From positions 1 to 15,694 of the forward strand of contig DATAEK010000022.1 of the NCBI GenBank assembly GCA_036258055.1: a stretch of DNA of 15,694 nucleotides, read 5' to 3'. How positions within the stretch are numbered: position 1 is the first letter of the stretch; each line of letters begins with the position of its first letter. Under the pieces are notes generated by a model. That model had not been told where the DNA came from. It searched no databases and saw nothing but the letters and a program-made list of their open reading frames with translations. A program made the position numbers and the translations under genes. This document shows, piece by piece, positions 1 to 7,316 of the stretch. Origin of the DNA: DATAEK01 sp036258055 (GTDB taxonomy: Bacteria > Acidobacteriota > Vicinamibacteria > Vicinamibacterales > 2-12-FULL-66-21).

Positions 1-671
1 ATGACTCCCACGCCGTAGGTCACGCTGCGCCCGAAGCTGATCGACGAGGCCTCGGGGAAGTAGCTCGTCGGACAGGACACTTCGCCCACGCGGAACCCGA
101 AGTACAGGCACTGCGTGAGCATCTGGTTGTCGAACACGAAATCGTCGGAGTTCTCGAGCAGGGGAAGCGTCTCGAGCACACGGCGGCTGAAGGCACGATA
201 GCCGGTGTGGTACTCCGACAGCTTGGCGCGCAGAATCAGATTCTGCCACGCGGTCAGCACACGGTTGGAGATGTACTTGTAAGCGGGCATCCCGCCGGCA
301 CGGGCCGTGCCGCCAAGGATCCGTGACCCCAGGACGACGTCGTACACGTCGTAGGCAATCATGCTGGCCATCGCGGTGACGAGTCGCGGGGTGTATTGGT
401 AATCCGGATGCACCATGACGACGATGTCGGCGTTGGCGCGCAGCGCCTCGCGGTAACACGTCATCTGATTCCGGCCGTAGCCGTAGTTCGCCTCGTGGAC
501 GAACGTCGACAGCCCTAACGCGCGCGCGAGTGTCACCGTCTGATCGGAGCTGCCGTCATCGACGAGGATGCGGTGATCGACGATGGACGGCAGGTCGTTC
601 ACCGTGGCGTGAAGCGTCTGTGCCGAGTTGTACGCCGGCAGGACGACCGCCACGGTCTTGCCGTTAATCAC
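1..671 (-). CDS. Family 2 glycosyltransferase (partial, 3' end beyond left edge)
   Basis: A GT-A fold glycosyltransferase of the dolichyl-phosphate-mannose-synthase-like group, expected to move a sugar from a nucleotide donor to a lipid or glycan acceptor at the inner face of the membrane. I translated the minus strand myself: about 223 codons stay open to the window edge. Visible are the N-terminal strand AVVLPAYN (residues 8-15), the nucleotide-binding VDDGSSDQT (37-45), the HPDYQY segment (88-93) that serves as the DxD-like metal site in this group, and an EYHTGYRAF acceptor-loop motif. The start is GTG at 671, because an in-frame TGA lies at 687-689 and no ATG is available; the SD-like GAAGG lies close to it. 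It sits 44 bases behind the membrane protein gene, so probably one operon for glycan or glycolipid assembly. Donor and acceptor cannot be told. Confidence 0.85.
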   Translation of the reverse strand, partial: MINGKTVAVVLPAYNSAQTLHATVNDLPSIVDHRILVDDGSSDQTVTLARALGLSTFVHEANYGYGRNQMTCYREALRANADIVVMVHPDYQYTPRLVTAMASMIAYDVYDVVLGSRILGGTARAGGMPAYKYISNRVLTAWQNLILRAKLSEYHTGYRAFSRRVLETLPLLENSDDFVFDNQMLTQCLYFGFRVGEVSCPTSYFPEASSISFGRSVTYGVGV

Positions 672-715
672 GGCCTTCGTCGCCGCTCAGGGTCCAATCG
701 ACCGCCAGGCCGCGA

Positions 716-2296
716 TCATTGGAGCACATAAATCCGCACTGATCGCTCAGCCTTCCACAGCGAGAGCTCGGGACGCTGGTCCACCTGCGCCAGACGCGGC
801 GCACTCAGCTTGTCGGTGAACACGATCACCTTGGTCACGCCAAGCTGTCGAAGGTACTCGAGTGACGTCGGGTCGGGAAACGCGGCGAGCACCGCCGCAT
901 GGCGATTGTAGCTCTCGGGTATGAAGCTGGAGTAGCCGTTGACGAGCGGTAGCCAGAAACGGGTCGAGGCCAGCATGCAGTCGACGTTCTCGAATGCGTA
1001 GCGCGGCTGGGGGAACGGAAGGCAGGCAATCACGTCGCGATCGCGCGAGCCAAGGTTGTCGAAGATTGGCGAGATGCCGGTAAAGGCGCGGTACTGCATC
1101 GGCGCGCGCAGCGCTTCGAGATGTGCGGCGAACACCAGGACCACGCCAAACGCGATTGCTCGACGTCCCGGACGCCGGTACAGCAGCGCCAATCCGAATC
1201 CCGCGAGGATGGCAGCCGCGGCGAGAAAGAGCTGGCCGAAGCGGGCGGCGCCTCGAATGCCGGTCATGATCGGCAGCACGGTGGACAGCGCGCCATACAA
1301 GGGAAAAGCGGGACCGAACGACAGGACGAACGCCAGGAGGCCGAATGCCACCGCCATCCGCGCCCGCCGATCACTCCACGCGACGCCGCGAACCACCGCC
1401 GTGATCACGAGCAACGAGGCCACAACCCCAGGAAACAGCGCATCGCGCTCGAAGAATCGATGGCTCCAGACGCTGAAATGAAAGCGGCCGCCCGTGGCCA
1501 GGTAGTCGGTCAGATGTGCTGAGTACAGGGAGACTTCGGCCGGCGAGCGCGTGAAGCCGTGCTCGCGGCTCACCCGCAGATACGGCAGCAGGAACGGCAT
1601 CAGCGCAAGAACCGCGACGCCAGCCGAGAGCACCAGCAGTCCCGCCGTTCGGCGGAATCGCAGCCCGGTCCACTCGGCAGGCCTCACCAGCACGGCCGCC
1701 ACGAGAGAAAGTGCGGTGAAGACGAGGATGTATCCGCACGTCAGCGCCTGGAGGACGAACCAGCCGGCGAGATGGGCCGCGTACTTGATTCGCGGCGTGG
1801 TCAGCAGCCGATCGAGTGCCCAGAGGGCCAGCGGGAAGAATTCCAGGTGCTGGTCCTGGATCTCTGGAAATCGCGTCAGCGTCAGCGCGTTGAACGCCAT
1901 CAGCGACCCGCTGAGGATGCCGGCGACAGGATTTCCCGTCCATCTTCCGACGACGAGGCTGGTCGTCCATCCGGTCAACGCGAGCCCGGCGATGAGTCCG
2001 AGGTTGTAGGCCAGCACCGGCGATGCGCCCGACCACAGCAGGGGCGCCACCATGACCGCCTGAACGATCAAGTGGTCGGAATACGCGAGCGTGTCGCGCT
2101 CCGGATAGAACACGTTGGCGTCGAACAGATGCCGCGGATCGGTCGCGAGCTGGTGAGCGTCCCACGCCAGAATCCACTCGTGATGCAGCGTATCGTCGGT
2201 GTCGTTACGCGACAGGCGGCCCGGGGCCGTGGCGAGCGGCCACGTGTGCACGATGGCGAGCAGAACGAACAGGGCGAGGCAGCGCGCTCGGGTCAC
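716..2296 (-). CDS. Polytopic membrane protein, GT-C glycosyltransferase-like
   Basis: A 526-residue integral membrane protein with roughly eleven or more hydrophobic segments. The first helix (about residues 6-23) is followed by an acidic loop with NDTDD (about 31-35), then HHEWILAWDAH and NVFYPERDTLAYSDH. Acidic residues in the first large loop after helix 1 are the usual catalytic arrangement of GT-C enzymes that use lipid-phosphate sugars, and the length fits that group. The C-terminal 120 or so residues are soluble-like. The start is GTG at 2296; the frame stays open upstream but holds no ATG, and no clear Shine-Dalgarno sequence is seen, so the start is uncertain. The family 2 glycosyltransferase follows 44 bases downstream, a common pairing in surface glycan loci. 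It could also be an uncharacterised non-enzymatic membrane protein; the GT-C assignment is inference. Confidence 0.7.
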   Translation of the reverse strand: MTRARCLALFVLLAIVHTWPLATAPGRLSRNDTDDTLHHEWILAWDAHQLATDPRHLFDANVFYPERDTLAYSDHLIVQAVMVAPLLWSGASPVLAYNLGLIAGLALTGWTTSLVVGRWTGNPVAGILSGSLMAFNALTLTRFPEIQDQHLEFFPLALWALDRLLTTPRIKYAAHLAGWFVLQALTCGYILVFTALSLVAAVLVRPAEWTGLRFRRTAGLLVLSAGVAVLALMPFLLPYLRVSREHGFTRSPAEVSLYSAHLTDYLATGGRFHFSVWSHRFFERDALFPGVVASLLVITAVVRGVAWSDRRARMAVAFGLLAFVLSFGPAFPLYGALSTVLPIMTGIRGAARFGQLFLAAAAILAGFGLALLYRRPGRRAIAFGVVLVFAAHLEALRAPMQYRAFTGISPIFDNLGSRDRDVIACLPFPQPRYAFENVDCMLASTRFWLPLVNGYSSFIPESYNRHAAVLAAFPDPTSLEYLRQLGVTKVIVFTDKLSAPRLAQVDQRPELSLWKAERSVRIYVLQ

Positions 2297-2392
2297 CAGC
2301 GGAAACGGCTTCAGAAACCGGTAACGAGTGTCCGTTCCGGCCGGCCAGTACTATCACAACTTCGACGCCACCAACGCCCCGCACGAGCGGAC

Positions 2393-3691
2393 TCACTTCG
2401 GAAACCGCTTGTCCATCCATTCGAGAACGGCAGCGGCGGCGCGTTGCTGTTGCTTGCCATCGCCCGCCTTCGGGCCCGAGGGGTTGAACCCGTGATCGCC
2501 GCCTTCGATCCAGACGATCACCTTGTCCTTGGCGCCGGAACTCTCGAACGTGGCCTTCTGTTCCGACGGGAAGATGCCGCGATCGGCGCTGCCGCCGAGC
2601 ACCAGCGTCGGTACTGTGACCTTCTTGATGTTGTCGTGCAGCCGCGCGTATGAGGCAGTGCCGGACATCGTGCTGAGATACGCGTCGGGGCGCAGCGTGC
2701 GGACCCTCGCGTCCTGCGAGTAGTTGCGCTTGTCCGGCCGCGGTCCGTAGTTCGATCCCACCAGACGGTCCGACGGATCGATCGAGGTGTCGGTGTACGC
2801 CAGGTCCGCCTCGCTGCGATACAGAATCATCACCGGCAGATGATCGGCACGCCGTTCGATGTACTGCCGACGCTCGAGGGGTAGCGCCGCGAACCCCGGC
2901 TCCTTCAAGAGGGCCCGGTAGTAATTGCGCTCGGTGACCTGGGAGCGCGCCCACTCGGTCAGCCGGCGGTCGCGCGCCTTCTGCGCCTCGCGGAAACGCT
3001 GCACGAATTCCGGCGAGTACTTGCTCGCGGCCGGCGGCTCGCGGAATCCGTTGGCCGGGTTGTACATGTCGAGCGCCGGATCGATGGACAGGGGATCGTC
3101 CTCCCGGACGAGCGACGGATCCAGATGGTGCTCGACGTGCAACCCTTCGCCCTCGGAAGCGTTGAGAATCGCGACGCCGTCGGCCGGGATCATCGTGTAG
3201 GCGTTCAGGTCTGGAGGATCGCCGGCCGGCGTCGACTTGTGGCGTCCGGGCGGCGCCGTCGTCGCCTGACTCTGGTAGTAGGCCATCAGCGATCCGCCGC
3301 CACTGTGACCGACCAGTACGATCTGGGTGAATCCGCGCTCCTCCTTGAGCCACTTGATGGCCGCTGCCAGGTCGAGCAGGACTTCTTCGTGGATCGCGGC
3401 GTCCTTCCCGGTCGATCGGCCGGCCAGCCCGAATCCGGCATAGCCGCGTTCCGCCGCGGGCCTCAGAACGAAGTGCCGCTGGTTGTCGCTGCTCGGATGC
3501 ATCGACACGACCACGGTCTTGGGCCGCTTCGCCGGGTTCCAATACAGGATGCCCTGCGACACGCCGCCGTCAGCCGCCCTGATGGTCGGCACCTCGATCG
3601 TCACGTCATCAGCGGGTGTCCGGCTGCCAGACCCGACCACGAGCCCGGCCACGATTAGGAGTGTTCCCCAGTGAAATGGACGTCCTCGCAT
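2393..3691 (-). CDS. Secreted alpha/beta hydrolase
   Basis: A 432-residue exported serine hydrolase of the alpha/beta fold; the substrate (ester or similar) is unknown. The triad is complete: nucleophile Ser130 in GHSGGG, acid Asp370 in LGGSADRG, and His400 in EGGDHGF. Residues about 7-22 form a signal-peptide core. The start is decided by the ribosome site: AGGAGG lies 6 bases before the ATG at 3691, while the in-frame ATG at 3697 touches it directly and the longer frame to 3790 has no site. A helical insert rich in charged residues (about 190-290) between the nucleophile and the acid probably forms a lid. The gene is separated from the anti-sigma gene by about 120 bases holding its own promoter and an operator-like palindrome, so it is probably regulated apart from the sigma block. 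Classification as peptidase or esterase is not possible here. Confidence 0.88.
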   Translation of the reverse strand: MRGRPFHWGTLLIVAGLVVGSGSRTPADDVTIEVPTIRAADGGVSQGILYWNPAKRPKTVVVSMHPSSDNQRHFVLRPAAERGYAGFGLAGRSTGKDAAIHEEVLLDLAAAIKWLKEERGFTQIVLVGHSGGGSLMAYYQSQATTAPPGRHKSTPAGDPPDLNAYTMIPADGVAILNASEGEGLHVEHHLDPSLVREDDPLSIDPALDMYNPANGFREPPAASKYSPEFVQRFREAQKARDRRLTEWARSQVTERNYYRALLKEPGFAALPLERRQYIERRADHLPVMILYRSEADLAYTDTSIDPSDRLVGSNYGPRPDKRNYSQDARVRTLRPDAYLSTMSGTASYARLHDNIKKVTVPTLVLGGSADRGIFPSEQKATFESSGAKDKVIVWIEGGDHGFNPSGPKAGDGKQQQRAAAAVLEWMDKRFPK

Positions 3692-3715
3692 CGTCATCCT
3701 CCTCTTGGGAGGATG

Positions 3716-3745
3716 GTTATACCGGATTGGTCTTACCTTTGACCA
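3716..3745 (-). promoter_or_regulatory. Candidate sigma-70 promoter of the 3691 hydrolase
   Basis: On the minus strand TGGTCA (3745-3740, 4 of 6 to TTGACA) is followed after 18 bases by TATAAC (3721-3716, 5 of 6 to TATAAT). Transcription would begin near 3709, leaving a short leader that holds the AGGAGG site. The GGT-AAG-ACC palindrome lies in the spacer, a classic place for repression. Confidence 0.5.
3726..3740. promoter_or_regulatory. GntR/FadR-type operator-like palindrome (copy 1)
   Basis: The 15 bases ATTGGTCTTACCTTT hold the core GGT-NNN-ACC. The left half ATTGGT equals the half-site of PdhR-type operators (ATTGGTNNNACCAAT); the right half diverges after ACC. A second symmetry, TGGTC-N8-GACCA (3728-3745), overlaps it. 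An identical 15-mer lies at 7214-7228 before the TAXI gene. Binding by a GntR-family repressor is inference; no such regulator is encoded in the window. Confidence 0.5.
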
Positions 3746-3812
3746 GCGAATTGAGGATCCGGCAGCGGGGGAATGACTCAGCCCGGGCAAGCCTGCCCGC
3801 CAGCCGTCAGGT

Positions 3813-4538
3813 TCAGGATCGATTCGCCTCGCGCAGCAGCGTCACCAGGCGATCGGCTTCCGCATCGCTGGCGTCCGTCACGAGATAGAACCGCAGCCCG
3901 TTTGCGACCCAGCTCTTCACGTTGAACGAGCCGCTGGTGACCAGCGACGTCGTGCCGGGAGCTTCCTGCAGCACGAACACGGAGATCTTGTGCCGGCCGG
4001 CCTGGTACAGCAATTCGGCCGCGGGGCTCTGCCGCAGGTAGACGACTTTCCCGCCGATCAGGCTGAAGCTGGACCCGGCGAGCTCGGGAAGGTTGAACGT
4101 GAAGGGCAGTTTGCCCTGGAACCAGGGCTTGACCGTATGGCGATCCTCGCTGATGACGTCCACCGGGTTGGGACTCGAGAGTGCGATCACGTGCTGGTCG
4201 ACCAGTTCCGCGACGAGCGGATCGTTGCCCACGCGGTTGGGCCAGAGCAGGAAGCCCAGCGCGAGGACGAGCGCCAGGGACGCAAAGGAGATCGCCCAAT
4301 TCCACCAGCCTCGAGCGCGCTCAGGATGCAATTGTCGGTAGAGCGCCGCATGGAGCTCGGGTGGCGCGGGATAGCGATTCGCCGCGACCCGAACAAGCTT
4401 CTTGAACGCCATCTGCTCCGCGACCGCTCTCGAGCACTCCGTGCAATCAGCCACGTGCGCGGCCATGTCCTTCTGCGCCGCCGGCTGCAGCTCGTCGTCC
4501 ACGAACAGGCGAACGGTGTCCACTCGCGCACAACTCAT
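3813..4538 (-). CDS. Zinc-finger anti-sigma factor, membrane-anchored
   Basis: A 241-residue anti-sigma factor that should hold the neighbouring ECF sigma factor inactive at the membrane until a periplasmic signal arrives. The cytoplasmic N-terminus carries the ZAS zinc motif H28-x3-C32-x2-C35 within a helix ending in a hydrophobic MAFKKLV stretch. One transmembrane helix lies at about residues 82-99. The remaining 140 residues form a periplasmic domain, with PVDVISEDRHTVKPWFQGK (about 125-143) as its most distinctive part and a C-terminal beta-rich portion. The ATG at 4538 overlaps the stop of the sigma gene as ATGA, so the two are translationally coupled. The same frame stays open far upstream, but that extension lies antisense to nothing useful and overlaps the sigma gene, so it is not coding. 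The signal sensed is unknown; cupredoxin and DUF2231 genes upstream hint at redox or copper. Confidence 0.9.
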   Translation of the reverse strand: MSCARVDTVRLFVDDELQPAAQKDMAAHVADCTECSRAVAEQMAFKKLVRVAANRYPAPPELHAALYRQLHPERARGWWNWAISFASLALVLALGFLLWPNRVGNDPLVAELVDQHVIALSSPNPVDVISEDRHTVKPWFQGKLPFTFNLPELAGSSFSLIGGKVVYLRQSPAAELLYQAGRHKISVFVLQEAPGTTSLVTSGSFNVKSWVANGLRFYLVTDASDAEADRLVTLLREANRS

Positions 4539-5095
4539 GATGCGATACCGACAGTCTTCGACTTGTCCGGTCCGGTTGCGCTCACGGCCTGGACGATATG
4601 TTGACGGAGCAGCTTTCGTGCACGCGACAATCGCGACATCACGGTCCCGATTGGAATGTCCAGCGTGTCTGCGATCTCCTGGTACTTCATCTCCTCCAGA
4701 TCCGCGAGGATGACGATTTCCTGAAATGCGGGCGGCAACAGGGCGATCGCCTGCCGCACCAGCTCGCTGTCGGCGCGGCGGAGCAGGGCCAGTTCCGGTG
4801 TGTCGGGGTTCACGACCAGATCGTCGAGACCGTTCTCGCCCTCCTGTACCGTGTTGCGCCGTTCGAGCCCGCTGCGGCTGGTCAAAAACGTGTTGCGCAG
4901 GATCCTGAACATCCACGCGCGAAAATTGCTGCCCTCCCGGAAGCTCGAGAATCCCTTCAGAGCCTTCGCAAAGGTTTCCTGAACGAGATCCTGCGCTTCG
5001 TCTGCGTCTCCGCACATCCACCGTGCGAAGTTGTAAAGCGGACCCACGAGGGGCAGCGACAGTGTCTCGAAATCCCTCTGGTTCAAACCGCTCAC
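4535..5095 (-). CDS. ECF-family RNA polymerase sigma factor
   Basis: A 186-residue group 4 sigma factor. Region 2 is plain: LYNFARWMCGDADEAQDLVQ-type helix 2.1-2.2, then FRAWMFRILRNTF for 2.4. After a linker, region 4 shows LPPAFQEIVILADLEEMKYQ followed by the DNA-binding helix-turn-helix EIADTLDIPIGTVMSRLSRA. Length and order match the RpoE-like family. The start is GTG at 5095; AAGG lies about 10 bases upstream and there is no in-frame ATG before it. A 7-codon open frame (5112-5092) overlaps this GTG as GTGA. The stop overlaps the anti-sigma start. The gene follows DUF2231 on the same strand after 109 bases, so it may be transcribed with the cupredoxin block or from its own promoter; I see no convincing one in that gap. 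Confidence 0.93.
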   Translation of the reverse strand: MSGLNQRDFETLSLPLVGPLYNFARWMCGDADEAQDLVQETFAKALKGFSSFREGSNFRAWMFRILRNTFLTSRSGLERRNTVQEGENGLDDLVVNPDTPELALLRRADSELVRQAIALLPPAFQEIVILADLEEMKYQEIADTLDIPIGTVMSRLSRARKLLRQHIVQAVSATGPDKSKTVGIAS

Positions 5096-5204
5096 CGTCG
5101 ATTCGCCTTCATGCCGTACTCACCGCCGGGAACACAAGTCACGCATCTATCGATAACACCACGACCTGCTCGTAACGTCCCGGCGCGAACCAGCTCGACA
5201 GTGA

Positions 5205-5651
5205 TCAGCCCCCGTTGACGCCCGTCAGGAATCCACCCAAGTGGGCGGTCAGACCCACCGCGGCCGCGGTGAGCAGTTCAACCGGCAATCGGTAGCCGGG
5301 CAGCGCGCGGCCAGCCCCGCGGCGACTGCGGAAATGCATCCACCAGATAAGCGAGATCGAGACGCTGGAGATGATTCCGAGAACGAGGTGCAGGAGCAAC
5401 ACACCCGTCAGCCGTTGTCCCTCCAGTTGCCAGCGCCACGCCAATATGCCAGTCGCTACGACCGGCAGCGTTGAGGCGGCCGCCAGGAGGAGGTTGTAGT
5501 AGGCGACCGCCGCAAGGACCGTGTTTCTCGTCCGGTGCGCGACCAGATCGAAGGCCACGCTGACAAGAAACAAGGCGATTGGAAAGTGAATCAGCACGAC
5601 ATGCTGCGCGTGTCTGGCCAGCAGCGCCGACCTGAGATCGAAGGGGCTCAC
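5205..5651 (-). CDS. DUF2231-type membrane protein
   Basis: A 148-residue inner-membrane protein with about four helices (roughly residues 16-37, 45-70, 82-105 and 122-142). The conserved DUF2231 pattern is visible: HVVLIHFPIAL near the N-terminus, a G-x-x-AW after helix 2, a histidine at the start of helix 3 (LLLH) and TAHLGGFLTG at the end. The repeated histidines facing helices (H17, H22, H88, H137) could bind heme or metal, but that is inference. The start is GTG at 5651, preceded by AAAAGGACT with AGGA 7 bases away; longer versions of the frame overlap the cupredoxin gene and lack a site. It lies 14 bases after the cupredoxin gene and shares nearly the same leader sequence (AAAAGGACT), so the two are surely co-transcribed. 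Confidence 0.85.
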   Translation of the reverse strand: MSPFDLRSALLARHAQHVVLIHFPIALFLVSVAFDLVAHRTRNTVLAAVAYYNLLLAAASTLPVVATGILAWRWQLEGQRLTGVLLLHLVLGIISSVSISLIWWMHFRSRRGAGRALPGYRLPVELLTAAAVGLTAHLGGFLTGVNGG

Positions 5652-5665
5652 GGTGGAGTCCTTTT

Positions 5666-5998
5666 CTACTGGACGACGACGGTCCCGGTCATCTTGGGAT
5701 GGATCGAGCAGAAGTACTTGTAGGTGCCGGGCTTCGTGAACTCGTACGAGAACTGCTGATCCGTGTCCAGCACCTTCGATTTGAAAATCTTGTCGTCGCT
5801 GACCACAGTGTGCGGGATGTCGTCGCGGTTCGTCCACTGAACCTCGGTGCGTGCGGGAACGGTGATCGTCTGCGCCGTGAAGCTGAAGTTGTCGATCTTC
5901 ACCTCTTTACGTTCCGGCGTCGTAGCGGCGCCAGCGGCGAAGGCCACCCCCACGAGCAGGAAAAAGCCAACGGTTGTCGGAAACGAGCATCGTGACAT
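5666..5998 (-). CDS. Exported cupredoxin (amicyanin/plastocyanin-like)
   Basis: A 110-residue small blue-copper protein expected to carry one electron in the periplasm. Type 1 copper ligands are complete: His63 in IPHTVV, then Cys97, His100 and Met103 in YFCSIHPKM. The C-x2-H-x2-M ligand loop is the short form found in amicyanin, unlike the longer plastocyanin loop. A signal peptide covers residues 1-25 (hydrophobic core VGFFLLVGVAFAAGA). The ATG at 5998 is chosen because AAAAGGACT lies 8 bases upstream; the earlier in-frame ATGs at 6016, 6025 and 6034 have no ribosome site. It lies 74 bases after the metallophosphoesterase gene and 14 bases before DUF2231. The electron partner is not obvious; the membrane protein DUF2231 is the nearest candidate. 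Confidence 0.92.
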   Translation of the reverse strand: MSRCSFPTTVGFFLLVGVAFAAGAATTPERKEVKIDNFSFTAQTITVPARTEVQWTNRDDIPHTVVSDDKIFKSKVLDTDQQFSYEFTKPGTYKYFCSIHPKMTGTVVVQ

Positions 5999-6072
5999 GG
6001 AGCAAGTCCTTTTCATTCGAGTCATCCGAATCAAGACGGGTTGAGGAACCTCGCGTGTCTCGCCAGCCGAAT

Positions 6073-7047
6073 CTACGCGAGCGATGAATCCACGACGGCC
6101 AGCGTGTGGCCGCCACGTTTGTAGGTCACGTCGGTGATGCCGAGCAGGCTGCGCAGCTGGTCCGCCGGGACGGTCATCGGTCCTGGCGAGGGCGCCGTGC
6201 CTGGTTTCGGTTGCGGGAACGCAATCGACGCCGCGGTGTGGAACGTCACGTTGCCTTCGACCTTCTGCATGATCTGGTGGATGTGTCCGTTCAGGACTGT
6301 CACCGAGCCAAAGCGCTTCAGGTAGGAGAGCGCCTGCGCGCTGTCAGCGGTGCCCCAGCCCCACTCCGGATACACGTTCCACAGCGGAATGTGCGCGAAC
6401 ACCACGATCGGGGTACTCGTCGAGAGACGCTTGACGTCCTTTTCCAGCCACTCCAACTGCTCGTTCCCCAGGTTGCCGAGCCCGCCGGCCTTGAGGTCCA
6501 TGACGTTGACCAGTCCGACGAAGTGCACGCCGTTCTTGTCGAAGCTGTGCCAGCCCGCTCCCTGCGTTCCCTGCGCGAACCGTTCACGGTATCCCTTGCC
6601 ATCGTCGTCGAGCACGTCGTGCTCCCCCGGAACGTAGAACACGTCCTTGGCCGCCGAGGACTTCAGCATCTGCTGCACCGTGTCGAATTCCTCCGGCTTG
6701 GACAGGTGGCTGATGTCGCCGGTGTGGAGCAGGAAAACGGGCGGGGTCGGCAGCGCGTTGATCTTGTCGATGGCGGCCTTGAAGGTACCGACGACGTCGG
6801 TATTCGCTGGCTTGTTGAAGCCCATGTGGCTGTCGCTGATCTGAACGAAACTCAGATCCGCCTGGGCATCCTTGTGTTTGAACATGGGAAGACGGCTGAG
6901 ACTGTAGGACTCGAGGACTCCGCCCTTCATCAGCCAGAGGGCGCCCGTGCCGGCCCAGGCCATGCACGAGAGAAAGCCCCGGCGATCGACGCCATCGTGG
7001 TCGTCGACGTGCGGGAGCGGGAGGTCGTCCGCGGGATCGTGCGTCAT
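6073..7047 (-). CDS. Tat-exported calcineurin-like metallophosphoesterase
   Basis: A 324-residue binuclear-metal phosphoesterase carried folded to the periplasm. A twin-arginine signal (DRRGFLSCMAWAGTGALWL, about 21-39) follows an acidic start. Metal motifs in order: D72-S-H74, G110-D111, G141-E-H-D144, H219 in FAHIPLW, and G254-H-I-H257. The third motif is normally GNHD/E, where Asn binds metal; here it is GEHD, an odd change that keeps a possible oxygen ligand. The ATG at 7047 is chosen because GAGGAG lies 7 bases upstream; longer frames to 7107 lack a site and are unneeded before a Tat signal. It is the first gene of the minus-strand block with cupredoxin and DUF2231. The substrate (phospholipid head group, nucleotide or other phosphodiester) cannot be told. 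Confidence 0.9.
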   Translation of the reverse strand: MTHDPADDLPLPHVDDHDGVDRRGFLSCMAWAGTGALWLMKGGVLESYSLSRLPMFKHKDAQADLSFVQISDSHMGFNKPANTDVVGTFKAAIDKINALPTPPVFLLHTGDISHLSKPEEFDTVQQMLKSSAAKDVFYVPGEHDVLDDDGKGYRERFAQGTQGAGWHSFDKNGVHFVGLVNVMDLKAGGLGNLGNEQLEWLEKDVKRLSTSTPIVVFAHIPLWNVYPEWGWGTADSAQALSYLKRFGSVTVLNGHIHQIMQKVEGNVTFHTAASIAFPQPKPGTAPSPGPMTVPADQLRSLLGITDVTYKRGGHTLAVVDSSLA

Positions 7048-7108
7048 CGTGCTTCTCCTCGAAAACATCGCGGCGCGAAAGACCTGCTGCGTGCGCCGGT
7101 GACGCATT

Positions 7109-7133
7109 AACCGCGGCAGGTCGCCTTTATTCC
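7109..7133 (-). promoter_or_regulatory. Possible ECF-type promoter of the phosphoesterase block
   Basis: On the minus strand GGAAT (7133-7129) is followed after 17 bases by GTT (7111-7109). That resembles the GGAAC-N16/17-GTT layout of many ECF promoters and lies about 60 bases before the ATG at 7047. The match is short and could be chance; no second clear copy was found before the sigma gene. Confidence 0.25.
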
Positions 7134-7213
7134 CTACGGTTGCGCTGGAGTATTTTCGAGAGGGTCCGAAGGTTTAGCACTGGGGGCTGAGGAGGACGCG
7201 GGCCGCCATTTGC

Positions 7214-7228
7214 ATTGGTCTTACCTTT
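7214..7228. promoter_or_regulatory. GntR/FadR-type operator-like palindrome (copy 2)
   Basis: ATTGGTCTTACCTTT, identical over 15 bases and in the same plus-strand orientation to 3726-3740. It lies in the 269-base divergent gap, 88 bases before the TAXI start and 166 before the phosphoesterase start. I could not assign a confident -35/-10 pair around it. Confidence 0.5.
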
Positions 7229-7316
7229 AAGCCACCAGAAAGCACTATTTGCGCTACCATGCACCTCGCCGTCAGAGCTGCCGACCGATCCGGCAGCCCG
7301 CCTCGGAGGGGGAAAC

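Noticed and set aside
1559..2653. Long plus-strand open frame across the membrane protein and hydrolase genes
   Set aside because: It is antisense to two well-supported genes, is arginine- and glutamine-rich without any motif, and results from GC-rich codon bias leaving stop-poor frames.
2205..3542. 445-codon minus-strand frame overlapping the hydrolase
   Set aside because: The hydrolase frame has a full catalytic triad, a signal peptide and a ribosome site; this one has low-complexity Arg/Gly-rich sequence and no motif.
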